The notes below the pieces were generated by a model. That model searched no databases. It saw only the letters and a program-made list of their open reading frames with translations, and was not told where the DNA came from. This document shows positions 1 through 7,605 of a stretch of 64,000 nucleotides of DNA, one piece after another. Each line of letters starts with the position of its first letter. Position 1 is the stretch's first letter. The DNA lies in the NCBI RefSeq assembly GCF_020707265.1, contig NZ_JAJFEQ010000002.1:62001-126000 (forward strand). The letters are read 5' to 3'. Origin of the DNA: Massilia sp. IC2-477. GTDB taxonomy: Bacteria > Pseudomonadota > Gammaproteobacteria > Burkholderiales > Burkholderiaceae_D. A program made the position numbers and the translations under genes.

Positions 1-2
1 GC

Positions 3-701
3 GTTGGCCACGACGAATACTGGAGCGAGGACACGCGCGACGCGGTGGAAGACTTCGTGGCGGACGGCGGCAACCTCGCCCTGTTCGGCGCCAACCTGTG
101 CTGGTGGCGCATCCACCTGGTCAACGACGCCACTGCCATGGTGTGCCACCAGGGCAGCAAGCACGGCGCCTGGGACCACTGGTGGCCCGCCAGCGGCGCC
201 GGACGGCCGGAAGACTCCCTCAGTGGCGCCAGCTACCGCCATGGCGGCGGCTGGTGGGACGGGCCGCGCGAGACCCGCGGCTTCATCGTCCAGCAGTCCG
301 GGCACTGGATCTTCGCCGGTACCGGCCTGGCGCGCGGCGATGCGCTCGGCGCCGACACCTGGCCGCCGCTGCCGGGATACGAATGCGATGGCGTGCCGGT
401 CGACCACCTGGGGCCGGACGGCATCGCCACCCTGTCGGCCTGGCGCGACGAGGCAGGCACGCCTGACGGCTACCAGCTGCTGGCCGCCTGCCCGCTCGAC
501 CGGCGCTGGCAGGAACTTCCCCCGCGCGAGCGCCACGGCGCGGCAGAAGGCATCCATGTCGCGGCGATGGGCACGTTCCGGCGCGGCGGCACCGTGTTTT
601 CCGCCGGGACCACCGACTGGGCGCAGGTGCTCGGCGACGCACGCGACCGCAGGGTCGAACGCATCACCCGCAATGTCCTCGACCGCCTGTCCCAGGCCTG
701 A
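3..701 (+). CDS. N,N-dimethylformamidase large-subunit-like protein, C-terminal part (5' end outside window)
   Basis: The frame is open from the first bases of the window, so the start lies upstream. The visible part begins VGHDEYWSEDTRDAVEDF and continues with a Trp/Gly-rich domain (GGNLALFGANLCWWRI, then GSKHGAWDHWWPASG). The GHDEYWS block followed by 'GGNLALFGAN' is the hallmark of the N,N-dimethylformamidase beta-subunit-like C-terminal domain, a fold related to glutamine-amidotransferase-like domains. True dimethylformamidase hydrolyses DMF to dimethylamine and formate, but most proteins with this domain are uncharacterised and this context (glycosyltransferases) does not suggest DMF use. 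The GT9 gene follows 63 bp downstream on the same strand. Family call fairly sure; substrate unknown. Confidence 0.7.
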   Translation, partial: VGHDEYWSEDTRDAVEDFVADGGNLALFGANLCWWRIHLVNDATAMVCHQGSKHGAWDHWWPASGAGRPEDSLSGASYRHGGGWWDGPRETRGFIVQQSGHWIFAGTGLARGDALGADTWPPLPGYECDGVPVDHLGPDGIATLSAWRDEAGTPDGYQLLAACPLDRRWQELPPRERHGAAEGIHVAAMGTFRRGGTVFSAGTTDWAQVLGDARDRRVERITRNVLDRLSQA

Positions 702-764
702 GCCGGCCGGCGCAGTCACCACAATCTCCCTGTTCGAACCCTTGCTTCACTTCCTGGAGAGCAC

Positions 765-1817
765 ATGAACCGGCGTTCCTTCCTGAACCGTCACGAGATC
801 CGCAAGGTCATCGTATTCCGCGCCCTCCAGCTGGGGGACATGCTGTGTGCGGTGCCGGCCCTGCGCGCCCTGCGCGCGGCCCTGCCGGACGCGCGCATCG
901 TGCTGACCGGATTGCCGTGGGCGGCGCAGTTCGCGCAGCGCTTCGATGCCTACGTCGATGAATTCCTGTCCTTCCCCGGGCATCCGCTGCTGCCGGAACA
1001 GCCCGTGCGCCACGAGGAACTCACCGCCTTCTATGCCTCCATCTGCGAGCGCGGCTTCGACCTCGCGCTGCAGCTGCACGGCAGCGGCGACGTGACCAAC
1101 CATATCGTCGGCGGCTTTGGCGCCCGCTCCATGGCCGGATTCACCCGCGGCGAAGCGAGCCAGAGCGAGCGGACCCTGCTGGTGCCTTACCCGGAGGCGG
1201 GCGCCGAACCCGAACGGCTCTTGCACCTGCTGGACCGGCTGGGCGCCCCGATCGCAGGCAGCAAACTCGAATTCCCCCTGCGGCACGAAGACATCGAGGA
1301 ACTCGAAGCCAGCCAGCTTGCCCCCGACCTCGAGCCCGGCAACTACATCTGCATCCACCCGGGCGCGCGCAAGCGCGACAAATGCTGGCCACCGGCCTGC
1401 TTCGCCGAGGTGGCGGACCAGCTCAGGCATGAATTCGGCTTCGACACCGTGCTCACCGGTTCCGCCGACGAAGCCCTGCTGGCGCGCGCCGTAGCCGAGC
1501 GCATGCGCACGCCGGCGATCGAAGCGGCGGCCCCCATCTCGATCGGCGCGATGGCGGCGCTGATGAGCAGGTCGCGGCTGCTGATCTGCAACGACACCGG
1601 CGTCTCGCACATCGCCGCCGGTCTGGGCCTGAACAGCGTGGTGGTGTTCAGCAAGGCCGACATCGCCCGCTGGGCCCCGACCGACCGGCTGCGCCACCGC
1701 TGCATCTGGGATCCCGCCGCCGAACGCGCCGCCGTCGTCCTCGAGCACGCCCGCGCCCTGCTGACCGGGACCGAGCCGAGCGGGCAGCGGGCGACCGGGA
1801 TGTGGCCTTATTGGTAA
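765..1817 (+). CDS. Glycosyltransferase family 9 (heptosyltransferase-like)
   Basis: A 350-residue protein of the ADP-heptose:LPS heptosyltransferase superfamily (GT-B fold), which moves sugars onto lipopolysaccharide core or other glycans at the inner face of the membrane. Visible marks are the N-terminal Rossmann start KVIVFRALQLGDMLCAVPAL, the central donor-domain start ICIHPGARKRDKCWPP (residues about 196-211), and the C-terminal NDTGVSHIAAGLG motif that binds the donor. Length is normal for the family. An AGGA-like site does not stand out, but 'ctggagagcac' gives a GGAG just before the ATG. The last 60 codons are also found as a decayed copy immediately downstream (1893-2076). The acceptor sugar cannot be told from sequence. 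Confidence 0.85.
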   Translation: MNRRSFLNRHEIRKVIVFRALQLGDMLCAVPALRALRAALPDARIVLTGLPWAAQFAQRFDAYVDEFLSFPGHPLLPEQPVRHEELTAFYASICERGFDLALQLHGSGDVTNHIVGGFGARSMAGFTRGEASQSERTLLVPYPEAGAEPERLLHLLDRLGAPIAGSKLEFPLRHEDIEELEASQLAPDLEPGNYICIHPGARKRDKCWPPACFAEVADQLRHEFGFDTVLTGSADEALLARAVAERMRTPAIEAAAPISIGAMAALMSRSRLLICNDTGVSHIAAGLGLNSVVVFSKADIARWAPTDRLRHRCIWDPAAERAAVVLEHARALLTGTEPSGQRATGMWPYW

Positions 1818-1824
1818 GGGCCCG

Positions 1825-1898
1825 GTATCCAGTGCCAGCGGCATTGATTGCGACGAACCCAGTGTCCAGTGCCGCCTGTATTGATCTCGAAGAGAACA
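1825..1898 (+). repeat. 37-bp tandem repeat, first block (2 units)
   Basis: Two adjacent 37-bp units (1825-1861 and 1862-1898) begin right after the stop codon of the GT9 gene. Both start gt(a/g)tccagtgcc and share 'attgat' at the same offset. They are diverged versions of the units at 2077-2236. The second unit runs directly into the decayed copy of the GT9 3' end. Confidence 0.65.
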
Positions 1899-2076
1899 GC
1901 GTGGTGGTGTTTGCAAGGCCGGCATCGCGCGCCGATCGACGGCCGCGCCATCTCCGCATCCGGGACCCTGCGGTCGAGCGTATCGCTGTCGTCCTCGCGT
2001 GCGCACACGCCTTGCTCCCGGAGACCGAGCCCAGTAGCCGGCGCGCGATGAAGACGCGGCCGTATTGCTTAGGGCC
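1893..2076 (+). pseudogene. Decayed tandem duplicate of the 3' end of the upstream GT9 gene
   Basis: This stretch aligns with 1631-1824, the 3' end of the GT9 gene, about 252-262 bp upstream. Translated in frame 2 it still reads NSVVVF, then RDPAVERIAVVLACAHALL and PETEPSSRRAMKTRPYCL. The intact gene has NSVVVF, WDPAAERAAVVLEHARALL and TGTEPSGQRATGMWPYW. Similarity is strongest in the last 35 codons and lost in the middle. The copy has no NDTG motif and no start of its own, so it is a remnant rather than a gene. It can be read from an ATG at 1802 that overlaps the end of the intact gene, which would give a 123-residue peptide; expression is doubtful. Confidence 0.75.
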
Positions 2077-2236
2077 GTGTCCAGTGTCGGCGACCTTGAT
2101 CGGAACAAAGCCGAACAATCATGTCGGCGACCTTGATCGCAAAGAAGCCGGAACAATCATGCCGGCGCCTTGATCGCAAAGAGGGGGAGCAATCATGTCG
2201 GCGCCCTTGACCGCAAATACGCCGGAACAAGCAGCG
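2077..2236 (+). repeat. 37-bp tandem repeat, second block (about 4 units)
   Basis: Units of 37 bp run without spacers. Taking 'ccttgat' as the start, they lie at 2094-2130, 2131-2167 and 2168-2204, with a partial one at 2205-2236; a diverged lead-in starts at 2077. The repeated core is ccttgatcgcaaag followed by caatcatgtcggcg. The same repeat, more diverged, lies at 1825-1898. Thus the array brackets the decayed GT9 copy. There is no coding frame, since 37 is not a multiple of 3. From 2237 to 2402 no further structure is seen. Confidence 0.8.
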
Positions 2237-2402
2237 TGTTCAAACTGCGGATGCGGCTCGATCAGGATGCATTTTCTCCGACGCGCGGTTGGCACAACAT
2301 GATCCGGTCAAGGGGACCGGATCGGCTCACGACCAGTCTGCCCGATATCCGAGGCGGTCTCCAGGCGCATCACGCATGCGCGCGCATGCCGCCTCGAAAG
2401 AT

Positions 2403-3491
2403 TCAGTCGGCCCCACCTGGGCTTCGGGTGCGTAGATGCGCCCGCGCATGCCGAAGCACTTCGTCGACACAAATCTCGTCCACGAAGCTGGGCTGATGCT
2501 GACAGCGCACCGCGCGGTTATCGAGGCCGCAGGTCCTGCAGCGCACCTGCGCCGACACGGCCGCCCGCAACAGCCCGGGCCGCAAGGGCGCGCCGTCGAC
2601 CAAGTTGGTATGCCAGAAGATGCCGACTGCCGGGGTGCCGATCGCCAGCGCCAGGTGCAGCGGCCCGGTGTCGTTGGATACCACCAGGGCCGCACGTTCG
2701 ATGAGGCCGCACAGGCCACCGAGGCCGAGCCTGCCCGTAAGCTCGATGCAGGGATGACGCATGCATGCCGCTACTTGCCGCACCAGTGCGGCTTCCCCAT
2801 CCGTTCCGTTGACGGCGACCAGCATGCCCTCGGCAGCGAGCGCATCACCGACGGTGGCGAAGCGCTCCGGCGCCCAGCAGCGCCGTGGATCGGACGAGCC
2901 TGGCTGGAGCAGTACCAGTGGCCGGCCGCTATCCGGCGGCAGCAGCTGCGCCGCGGCTGTACGGTCGGCCGGCGTAAGCTCCAGTTCGCATGGAAGCCAG
3001 GGCAGCGTGCCGCCAACCAGTGCGGCGATTTCCAACAGCGCCAGCCGCCGGTTCGCCGGTTCGACATAGGGCACCCAGCGATCCAGCGGTGCGGCACCGT
3101 CTGCGCGCGCGCCGATTGTCAGGCGCGCGCCGAGGCGCCTGGCGAAAGGATTCGAGTGGCTCCCGCCGCCATACATCTGGGCCAGTATGTCGAAACCTTC
3201 ATCCCGCATGCGCGCGGTAAACCGCTCGACTGCGCCCTCGTCGGCCGGACCGTCCGGCGGCGTACCCACGCCTGGAACCGGCGGCATGACCACCACCCGG
3301 TCCACCGGTCCGGGCCGTCCTGCGAGGAAGTCGGCATGCCAGGCCTTGCCGAGGTAGACCAGCTCGGCTTCGGGATAGGCGTGCCTGAGCGCATGCAGGG
3401 CAGGAAGGGCGAAGACGAAATCGCCCACGGCGTTCGGCCGCAGCACGGCGATTTTCCTTACCCCCTGCACGAGCGGGCGGGACGCGCTCAT
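2403..3491 (-). CDS. Glycosyltransferase family 9 (heptosyltransferase-like)
   Basis: A 362-residue GT-B glycosyltransferase, distinct from the plus-strand GT9. It starts MSASRPLVQG and shows KIAVLRPNAVGDFVFALPAL at the N-terminus, VLLQPGSSDPRRCWAPERF at the donor-domain start, and SNDTGPLHLALAIG near the C-terminus. The tail carries a Cys-rich stretch (CRTCGLDNRAVRC). I placed the start at 3491 because its ATG overlaps the stop of the upstream GT2 gene as ATGA (3488-3491); a longer frame to 3578 adds an unlikely Arg/Pro-rich leader. It is the last of three coupled genes (DUF4254, GT2, GT9), so it probably adds a sugar in the same glycan pathway. Acceptor unknown. Confidence 0.85.
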   Translation of the reverse strand: MSASRPLVQGVRKIAVLRPNAVGDFVFALPALHALRHAYPEAELVYLGKAWHADFLAGRPGPVDRVVVMPPVPGVGTPPDGPADEGAVERFTARMRDEGFDILAQMYGGGSHSNPFARRLGARLTIGARADGAAPLDRWVPYVEPANRRLALLEIAALVGGTLPWLPCELELTPADRTAAAQLLPPDSGRPLVLLQPGSSDPRRCWAPERFATVGDALAAEGMLVAVNGTDGEAALVRQVAACMRHPCIELTGRLGLGGLCGLIERAALVVSNDTGPLHLALAIGTPAVGIFWHTNLVDGAPLRPGLLRAAVSAQVRCRTCGLDNRAVRCQHQPSFVDEICVDEVLRHARAHLRTRSPGGAD

Positions 3492-4402
3492 GGCTTCACC
3501 TCCGTCGCTGCGGTCCGCACAGGGATTTGCCCAGTGTGCGACCGGTCGGGGTACGATGCCTGCGCCGCCGCGCCGCACGACGCACTGCCGCCATCGACCG
3601 GCAGGACCCGGGGTGCATCGACCTCGCGCTCCCTGAGCGTGGTGGGCAGTTCCATGTGGTAGGCGCCGGACGGCAGCATGCCGCAGCCACCGAAGCGCGC
3701 CATCACGCGCAACTGGGCGAGCACGTCTTCGCCGCAGTGCTCGGGCGGCAAGGCCGGCCAGAAGTCGAAACCGCCGGCGGCGCGCAGCCTGGCGGTATCG
3801 AACAGCACGCAGCCGCCCACCCAGGCTACCCGGTAAGCGCGCGGCCGATCGGGCGGTACGCCCAGACGCCGCTGCAGATGGAACAGGTTGGCGGCGCTAT
3901 GCAGGTGGTGGCGTGCCCATGCGTTCCCACCCGGCAGAACGGTTTCCGGCTCCACCCGGTCTTCCCAGAAACTGACCTGCTCCTGCGCCGGCCGCTCCTG
4001 TCCCAGGTAGCTCAGGCCGTGGACCGCGCTGCCGGCAAAGCCGCAGCCCTGGCGCACCAGGAGGCCGTGAAGGCGGCTGACGAGATCCGGCTCGAGGATG
4101 ACGTCGTCGTCGACGAACAGGCAGTAGGGCGCATGCGCCTGCGACAGCAGGAAGGCGCGCTGCTCCGCCATGCCGCGCCGGGGCAGGTGGCGCCAGGTCT
4201 CGACCTGCCGGCCGCGCGCCCGCAGGTAGCGCAGCACCGCTACCACCTCGGGTGCTCCCAGGGCGCTCGCCCCGACGGTCTGGTCGGACACGACGATGCG
4301 CAGCTCGGGATAATCCTGGGCGGCGATCGCGGTGAGGGTCACCGCCAGTGCCGCCGGCCGGCCGCAGGTGGGCACGAGGACGTCGATGCGCGGCGTTTCC
4401 AT
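3488..4402 (-). CDS. Glycosyltransferase family 2
   Basis: A 304-residue GT-A fold glycosyltransferase. The N-terminus DVLVPTCGRPAALAVTLTAI is the usual GT2 nucleotide-sugar start. CLFVDDDVILEPDLV (residues about 93-107) carries the metal-binding DxD as DDD, and WVGGCVLFDTARLRAAGGF plus a later PEHCGEDVL give the conserved ED acid region. There are no membrane segments, so it should act in the cytoplasm on a lipid- or protein-linked acceptor. Its start directly follows the stop of the DUF4254 gene with no gap, and its stop overlaps the next start by 4 bp, so the three genes are translationally coupled. Donor and acceptor cannot be read from sequence. Confidence 0.85.
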   Translation of the reverse strand: METPRIDVLVPTCGRPAALAVTLTAIAAQDYPELRIVVSDQTVGASALGAPEVVAVLRYLRARGRQVETWRHLPRRGMAEQRAFLLSQAHAPYCLFVDDDVILEPDLVSRLHGLLVRQGCGFAGSAVHGLSYLGQERPAQEQVSFWEDRVEPETVLPGGNAWARHHLHSAANLFHLQRRLGVPPDRPRAYRVAWVGGCVLFDTARLRAAGGFDFWPALPPEHCGEDVLAQLRVMARFGGCGMLPSGAYHMELPTTLREREVDAPRVLPVDGGSASCGAAAQASYPDRSHTGQIPVRTAATEVKP

Positions 4403-5026
4403 TCAGCCTCCCAGCTGCGCTGCGCTGCCGGCCTGCCCGTACAGGTAGGGATTGAGCGCGGGATCGTTGTACATCTTGAACTGGCGGTAGACCTTGAAGT
4501 AGGCCTGACCGGTGGCGGCATCGCGCAGCAGGGCGTCGAGGCAGGCGGCGAGGTCGTGGCGCTGGGTGATCAGGCGTTGCAGCCGGGCACTGCATGCCTG
4601 CACGTGGGCCTGTCCCGCGTCGCCCCGTTCGGTCTGCAGGCGCATGTGGTGGATCTTGAGCGACAGGATCGACAGCCGGTCGATCATGGCGCCGGGCGTT
4701 TCGCTCGACAGGCGTGCCTCGGCGCCGGGCTCGACGCCGTCCAGGCCGGCCAGCAGGGCTTCGTCGACGGCTTCGACGGCATCGTTGCGCTGCTGGTTGT
4801 ATCGGTCGATCAGGCGCTTGCTGGTGGCGATCGCGGCGGCGGGCACGTCGACCCGGCGTGCGCGGTCTTCTTCTTTCCACAGCAGACAGTTGAAGCGGTG
4901 GTTGGCGCCAATGGCCGTCCAGGCCCCGGAGGGCTCGACCGCGCCGTGCAGGCCCGGCCAGTCAGGGCGGGCGAGCTCGCCATCGTGGAATTGCGTGACC
5001 GCGGCCGCATCGACAGTACCCGGCAT
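4403..5026 (-). CDS. DUF4254 domain protein
   Basis: A 207-residue protein matching the DUF4254 family as I recall it: an all-helical domain with NHRFNCLLWKEEDRARR near the N-terminus, IDRYNQQRNDAVEAVDE, then PGAMIDRLSILSLKIHHM and the Tyr-rich YFKVYRQFKMYNDPALNPYLY end. I chose the ATG at 5026 because a GGAG lies 5 nt upstream; an upstream TTG at 5116 gives a longer frame with no support. Members of this family often sit among LPS or glycan genes and have no known activity. Here it is first in a coupled set with a GT2 and a GT9, so a role tied to glycosyl transfer (partner or chaperone) is an inference. Confidence 0.8.
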   Translation of the reverse strand: MPGTVDAAAVTQFHDGELARPDWPGLHGAVEPSGAWTAIGANHRFNCLLWKEEDRARRVDVPAAAIATSKRLIDRYNQQRNDAVEAVDEALLAGLDGVEPGAEARLSSETPGAMIDRLSILSLKIHHMRLQTERGDAGQAHVQACSARLQRLITQRHDLAACLDALLRDAATGQAYFKVYRQFKMYNDPALNPYLYGQAGSAAQLGG

Positions 5027-5135
5027 GGCATCTCCATTGTCAGTATCGTTGACTGATTGGAGGGATCGCCGCCGGCGAAGTTCGGCCAGGCTAGCCGCCG
5101 GTTTGGGCTGGCGCAAACGCGCTCATGGCCGGGCG

Positions 5136-5172
5136 AAAAAAAACGCAGACGGCGCGTGGCGCGGTCTGCGTT
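5136..5172 (-). terminator. Rho-independent terminator after the MFS gene
   Basis: Stem AACGCAGAC (5142-5150) pairs with GTCTGCGTT (5164-5172) around a GC-rich loop that can extend the stem. The A run at 5136-5143 gives a U tail on the minus strand, 57 bp beyond the MFS stop. Confidence 0.8.
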
Positions 5173-5228
5173 GGAAGCCCGGCTTGCGCCGTGCGAGGAT
5201 CGGGTGCCGGCCGGGGCCGGCGAAAACA

Positions 5229-6389
5229 TTACTTCAGCAGCTTGGTACGGCTTGCAACGAAGGCGATGCCCAGCGACAGGACGCCGACGTAGGTGATGGC
5301 GGCCTTCATGCCGACGAAGTGGGCGACGGCGCCGATCACCGGCGGGCCCATCAGGCTACCGCTGTAGGCCATGCTGGCCACGGCTGCCAGGGCCATCGGG
5401 CCTTGGGCGCCGGCTGCGCTGAACACGAAGGGGAACAGCAGCGACAGACCGAGGCCGGCGATGGCGAAGCCCACCAGGGCGACGTAGGCGTTCGGGGCCA
5501 TCACGGCGAAGAACAGGCCGCATGCCGACACCAGCGAGCCGATGGTGACCAGGCGCTGGGCGCCGAAGCGCACCTTCATCTTGTCGCCGACCATGCGCGA
5601 CAGCAGCATCATCACCGAGAACGCGGACAGGGCCAGCGGCGCCAGGCCGTCCGACGCGCCGAAGTGCTCTTTCAGGAACACGCCGCTCCAGTCGGCGATG
5701 CTGCCTTCCGACATCGAGCCCAGGAAGCCCAGCAAGCCCAGCAGCGCCAGCGGACCGCGCGGCAGCGAGAACGACTTCTTCTCGACCTTCTCGACGCTGT
5801 CGTCGGCGTCCATCATGCTGAACGCAGCCCACAGCACCAGGGCCAGCGGACCGGCCAGCATCAGGAAGTGGGTGGCCGGGGCGATCTTCAGGCTGGCCAT
5901 CAGGCTGCCCAGGGTGGCGCCCGCCAGGCCGCCGGCGCAGCCGAGGCCGTGCAGCATCGACAGTTCCGACTTGCCGGTCAGCTTTTCACGCTTGGTGGCG
6001 GCCGAGTTGATGGCGACGTCGAAGGTGGAAGCGGTAATGCCCAGCATCAAGACCGACAGCATCAGGCGCGGCACGGTCGGCGCCATGCCGATCGACACCA
6101 GCACGGCCAGCAGGGCCATGCCCGAGAGCAGGAGCGACTTGCGTGCGCCGAAACGGCCCATCAGGAAGGACGAGATCGGGTAGGACAGGACAGCGCCCAG
6201 GCCGCCGCACAGCAGGACCATCGACAGCGCCGAGTGGGACACCTGGACGCGCTCGGCCAGCGCCGGGATGCGGCCGGCCCACGACCCCATGATCAGGCCG
6301 AACAGGACGAACAGGACAGGCAGTGCGTATTGCTGGGTTTGCGCGAGAGAAAAGGAGCGCGGAGTGGAAACAGAAACAGGGGTATGCAT
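5229..6389 (-). CDS. MFS transporter (YbjJ-like)
   Basis: A 386-residue membrane protein with about 12 predicted transmembrane helices in two halves (breaks near residue 205, where a charged loop DADDSVEKVEKK lies). Major-facilitator marks include MGSWAGRIPAL in helix 1 and the loop GRFGARKSLLL after helix 2. The overall pattern (SWAGRIPALAERVQVSHSAL) resembles the YbjJ group of unknown or sugar/drug substrates. It is a single gene: a terminator follows and a long AT-rich region precedes it. Substrate cannot be inferred. Confidence 0.85.
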   Translation of the reverse strand: MHTPVSVSTPRSFSLAQTQQYALPVLFVLFGLIMGSWAGRIPALAERVQVSHSALSMVLLCGGLGAVLSYPISSFLMGRFGARKSLLLSGMALLAVLVSIGMAPTVPRLMLSVLMLGITASTFDVAINSAATKREKLTGKSELSMLHGLGCAGGLAGATLGSLMASLKIAPATHFLMLAGPLALVLWAAFSMMDADDSVEKVEKKSFSLPRGPLALLGLLGFLGSMSEGSIADWSGVFLKEHFGASDGLAPLALSAFSVMMLLSRMVGDKMKVRFGAQRLVTIGSLVSACGLFFAVMAPNAYVALVGFAIAGLGLSLLFPFVFSAAGAQGPMALAAVASMAYSGSLMGPPVIGAVAHFVGMKAAITYVGVLSLGIAFVASRTKLLK

Positions 6390-6896
6390 CGGCTTGGATT
6401 GTTAAATTTTTCGGGGGATTTTTCAGAACTGCAGCCAATCCTGATCGGCGGAATTATTTACGTCAGGAAGCTGATGGGAGGCAATTCTATACTCAAGGAA
6501 AATTTTTTGTTTGCCGTGCGGAAAAAAATTTTAGGACGTTGTTTTGTGTCGACGAAAGGATGACAACTTCATTAGCGAACCATTACAAAAGCCTGCAAAA
6601 GTAAGGATGAAACGGCTAGAACGCTGCTAAATGTAAGCAAATGCTTCTGAGCGGTGATCGATACAGTCAACGCCGGACAGGTCGAAAAAGGTGATGGATA
6701 GATAACTTTATAAGGCCAAACAACGTAATCCAACAAGCATTGGTGCAAATGGATCTAATGAATAAGAGATAGGCGCTGCTTCTTCATTTTGATTATCTAT
6801 TTCCGTTATTCAGCCGGTGAATTGTTAAATGGCTGAGCCAGGTTTTCGAATGCTACTTATAAGCAGTCATAAACAAAATCGTTGTCAGAAAAACAG
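6390..6896. other. AT-rich intergenic region, no gene seen
   Basis: About 500 bp of clearly lower GC than the surroundings, with short frames only and no coding signature on either strand. It presumably contains the promoter of the minus-strand MFS gene. I see no RNA gene or repeat in it. Confidence 0.6.
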
Positions 6897-6942
6897 AAAG
6901 CCAGCCTTGCCGGACCTGGATTGGTCCGGCAAGGCTGGCTTT
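6897..6942. terminator. Long perfect hairpin, bidirectional terminator
   Basis: A 20-bp perfect inverted repeat (6897-6916 with 6923-6942; core GCCAGCCTTGCCGGACC) around a 6-nt loop, with A and T runs on its flanks. It lies 22 bp past the ohr stop and most likely ends ohr transcription on the minus strand. Confidence 0.85.
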
Positions 6943-6964
6943 TCTGCACGAAATCGGGACGGCG

Positions 6965-7390
6965 TCAGACGAGCTGCAGGGTCACGTCGATATTGCCGCG
7001 CGTCGCGTTCGAGTACGGGCACACGATGTGGGCGCGCTCGACCAGGGTGCGCGCTTCTTCTTCCGGCACGCCCGGCAGGCTGATCTGCAGGGTGACTTCG
7101 ATGCCGAAACCGGTCGGGATCGGGCCGATGCCGACACTGCCCTGCACCGACACATCCGGCGAGATCTTCAGCTTGTCGCGGGCAGCCACGAATTTCATCG
7201 CGCCGAGGAAGCACGCCGAATAGCCGGCCGCGAACAGCTGCTCGGGATTGGTGCCCTCGCCGCCCGCGCCGCCCAGCTCCTTCGGAGTCGACAGCTTGAC
7301 GTCCAGCGCATTGTCGGACGAGACGGCGCGGCCGTCGCGGCCGCCGGTGGCCTTGGCGCTTGCACGGTAGAGGACTTTTTCGATTGCCAT
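6965..7390 (-). CDS. ohr: Organic hydroperoxide resistance protein Ohr
   Basis: A 141-residue OsmC/Ohr-family thiol peroxidase that reduces organic hydroperoxides with lipoyl-group reductants in the cytoplasm. The two catalytic cysteines are at the expected places: Cys60 in [18 protein letters not shown] and Cys124 in [14 protein letters not shown]. The 'ANPEQLFA'-type motif appears as [15 protein letters not shown], which separates Ohr from OsmC proper. An AGGAG lies 8 nt before the ATG. The upstream region holds two near-identical palindromes (7445-7462, 7533-7550) that look like MarR/OhrR-family operators. No ohrR gene is present in the window. Confidence 0.93.
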   Translation of the reverse strand: MAIEKVLYRASAKATGGRDGRAVSSDNALDVKLSTPKELGGAGGEGTNPEQLFAAGYSACFLGAMKFVAARDKLKISPDVSVQGSVGIGPIPTGFGIEVTLQISLPGVPEEEARTLVERAHIVCPYSNATRGNIDVTLQLV

Positions 7391-7444
7391 GGTGATGCTC
7401 CTTTGCTGGTTGACGGGCCGAGACCCTGTTATGTTTTGCTCGAT

Positions 7445-7462
7445 TAAATAGCGCGCTACTTA
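7445..7462. promoter_or_regulatory. Palindromic operator, proximal copy, upstream of ohr
   Basis: TAAATAGCGCGCTACTTA has an 18-bp inverted symmetry with one mismatched pair; the central TAGCGCGCTA is perfect. It lies 55 bp upstream of the ohr ATG. A TATAAG-like -10 on the minus strand sits immediately upstream (about 7463-7468), so a bound repressor would block the start. The shape fits OhrR/MarR sites, but the regulator is inferred. Confidence 0.6.
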
Positions 7463-7532
7463 TATGCTGCTCATGTTACTGCTGTGGCAGCGCCCGGATA
7501 TTTCCCGATCAGCGTTGCCATGAAAGCGATAA

Positions 7533-7550
7533 TACATAGCGCGCTATTTA
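7533..7550. promoter_or_regulatory. Palindromic operator, distal copy, upstream of ohr
   Basis: TACATAGCGCGCTATTTA repeats the proximal operator in the opposite orientation, with the same TAGCGCGCTA core and one mismatched pair. The two centres are 88 bp apart, which would suit two dimers or a loop. Confidence 0.55.
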
Positions 7551-7605
7551 ATTGCAAGCGATTTTTATCGGCGGCGGTGCGGAACGCCATCCGCCCCACG
7601 CCGGC

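Noticed and set aside
747..2156. Long minus-strand frame opposite the GT9 gene (469 codons)
   Set aside because: It is a mirror of a high-GC gene: Arg/Gly/Ala/His-rich, no family resemblance, while the plus strand has full GT9 motifs.
2077..2236. CRISPR array
   Set aside because: The 37-bp period fits a CRISPR repeat length, but units are contiguous without spacers, diverged, and no cas genes are present.
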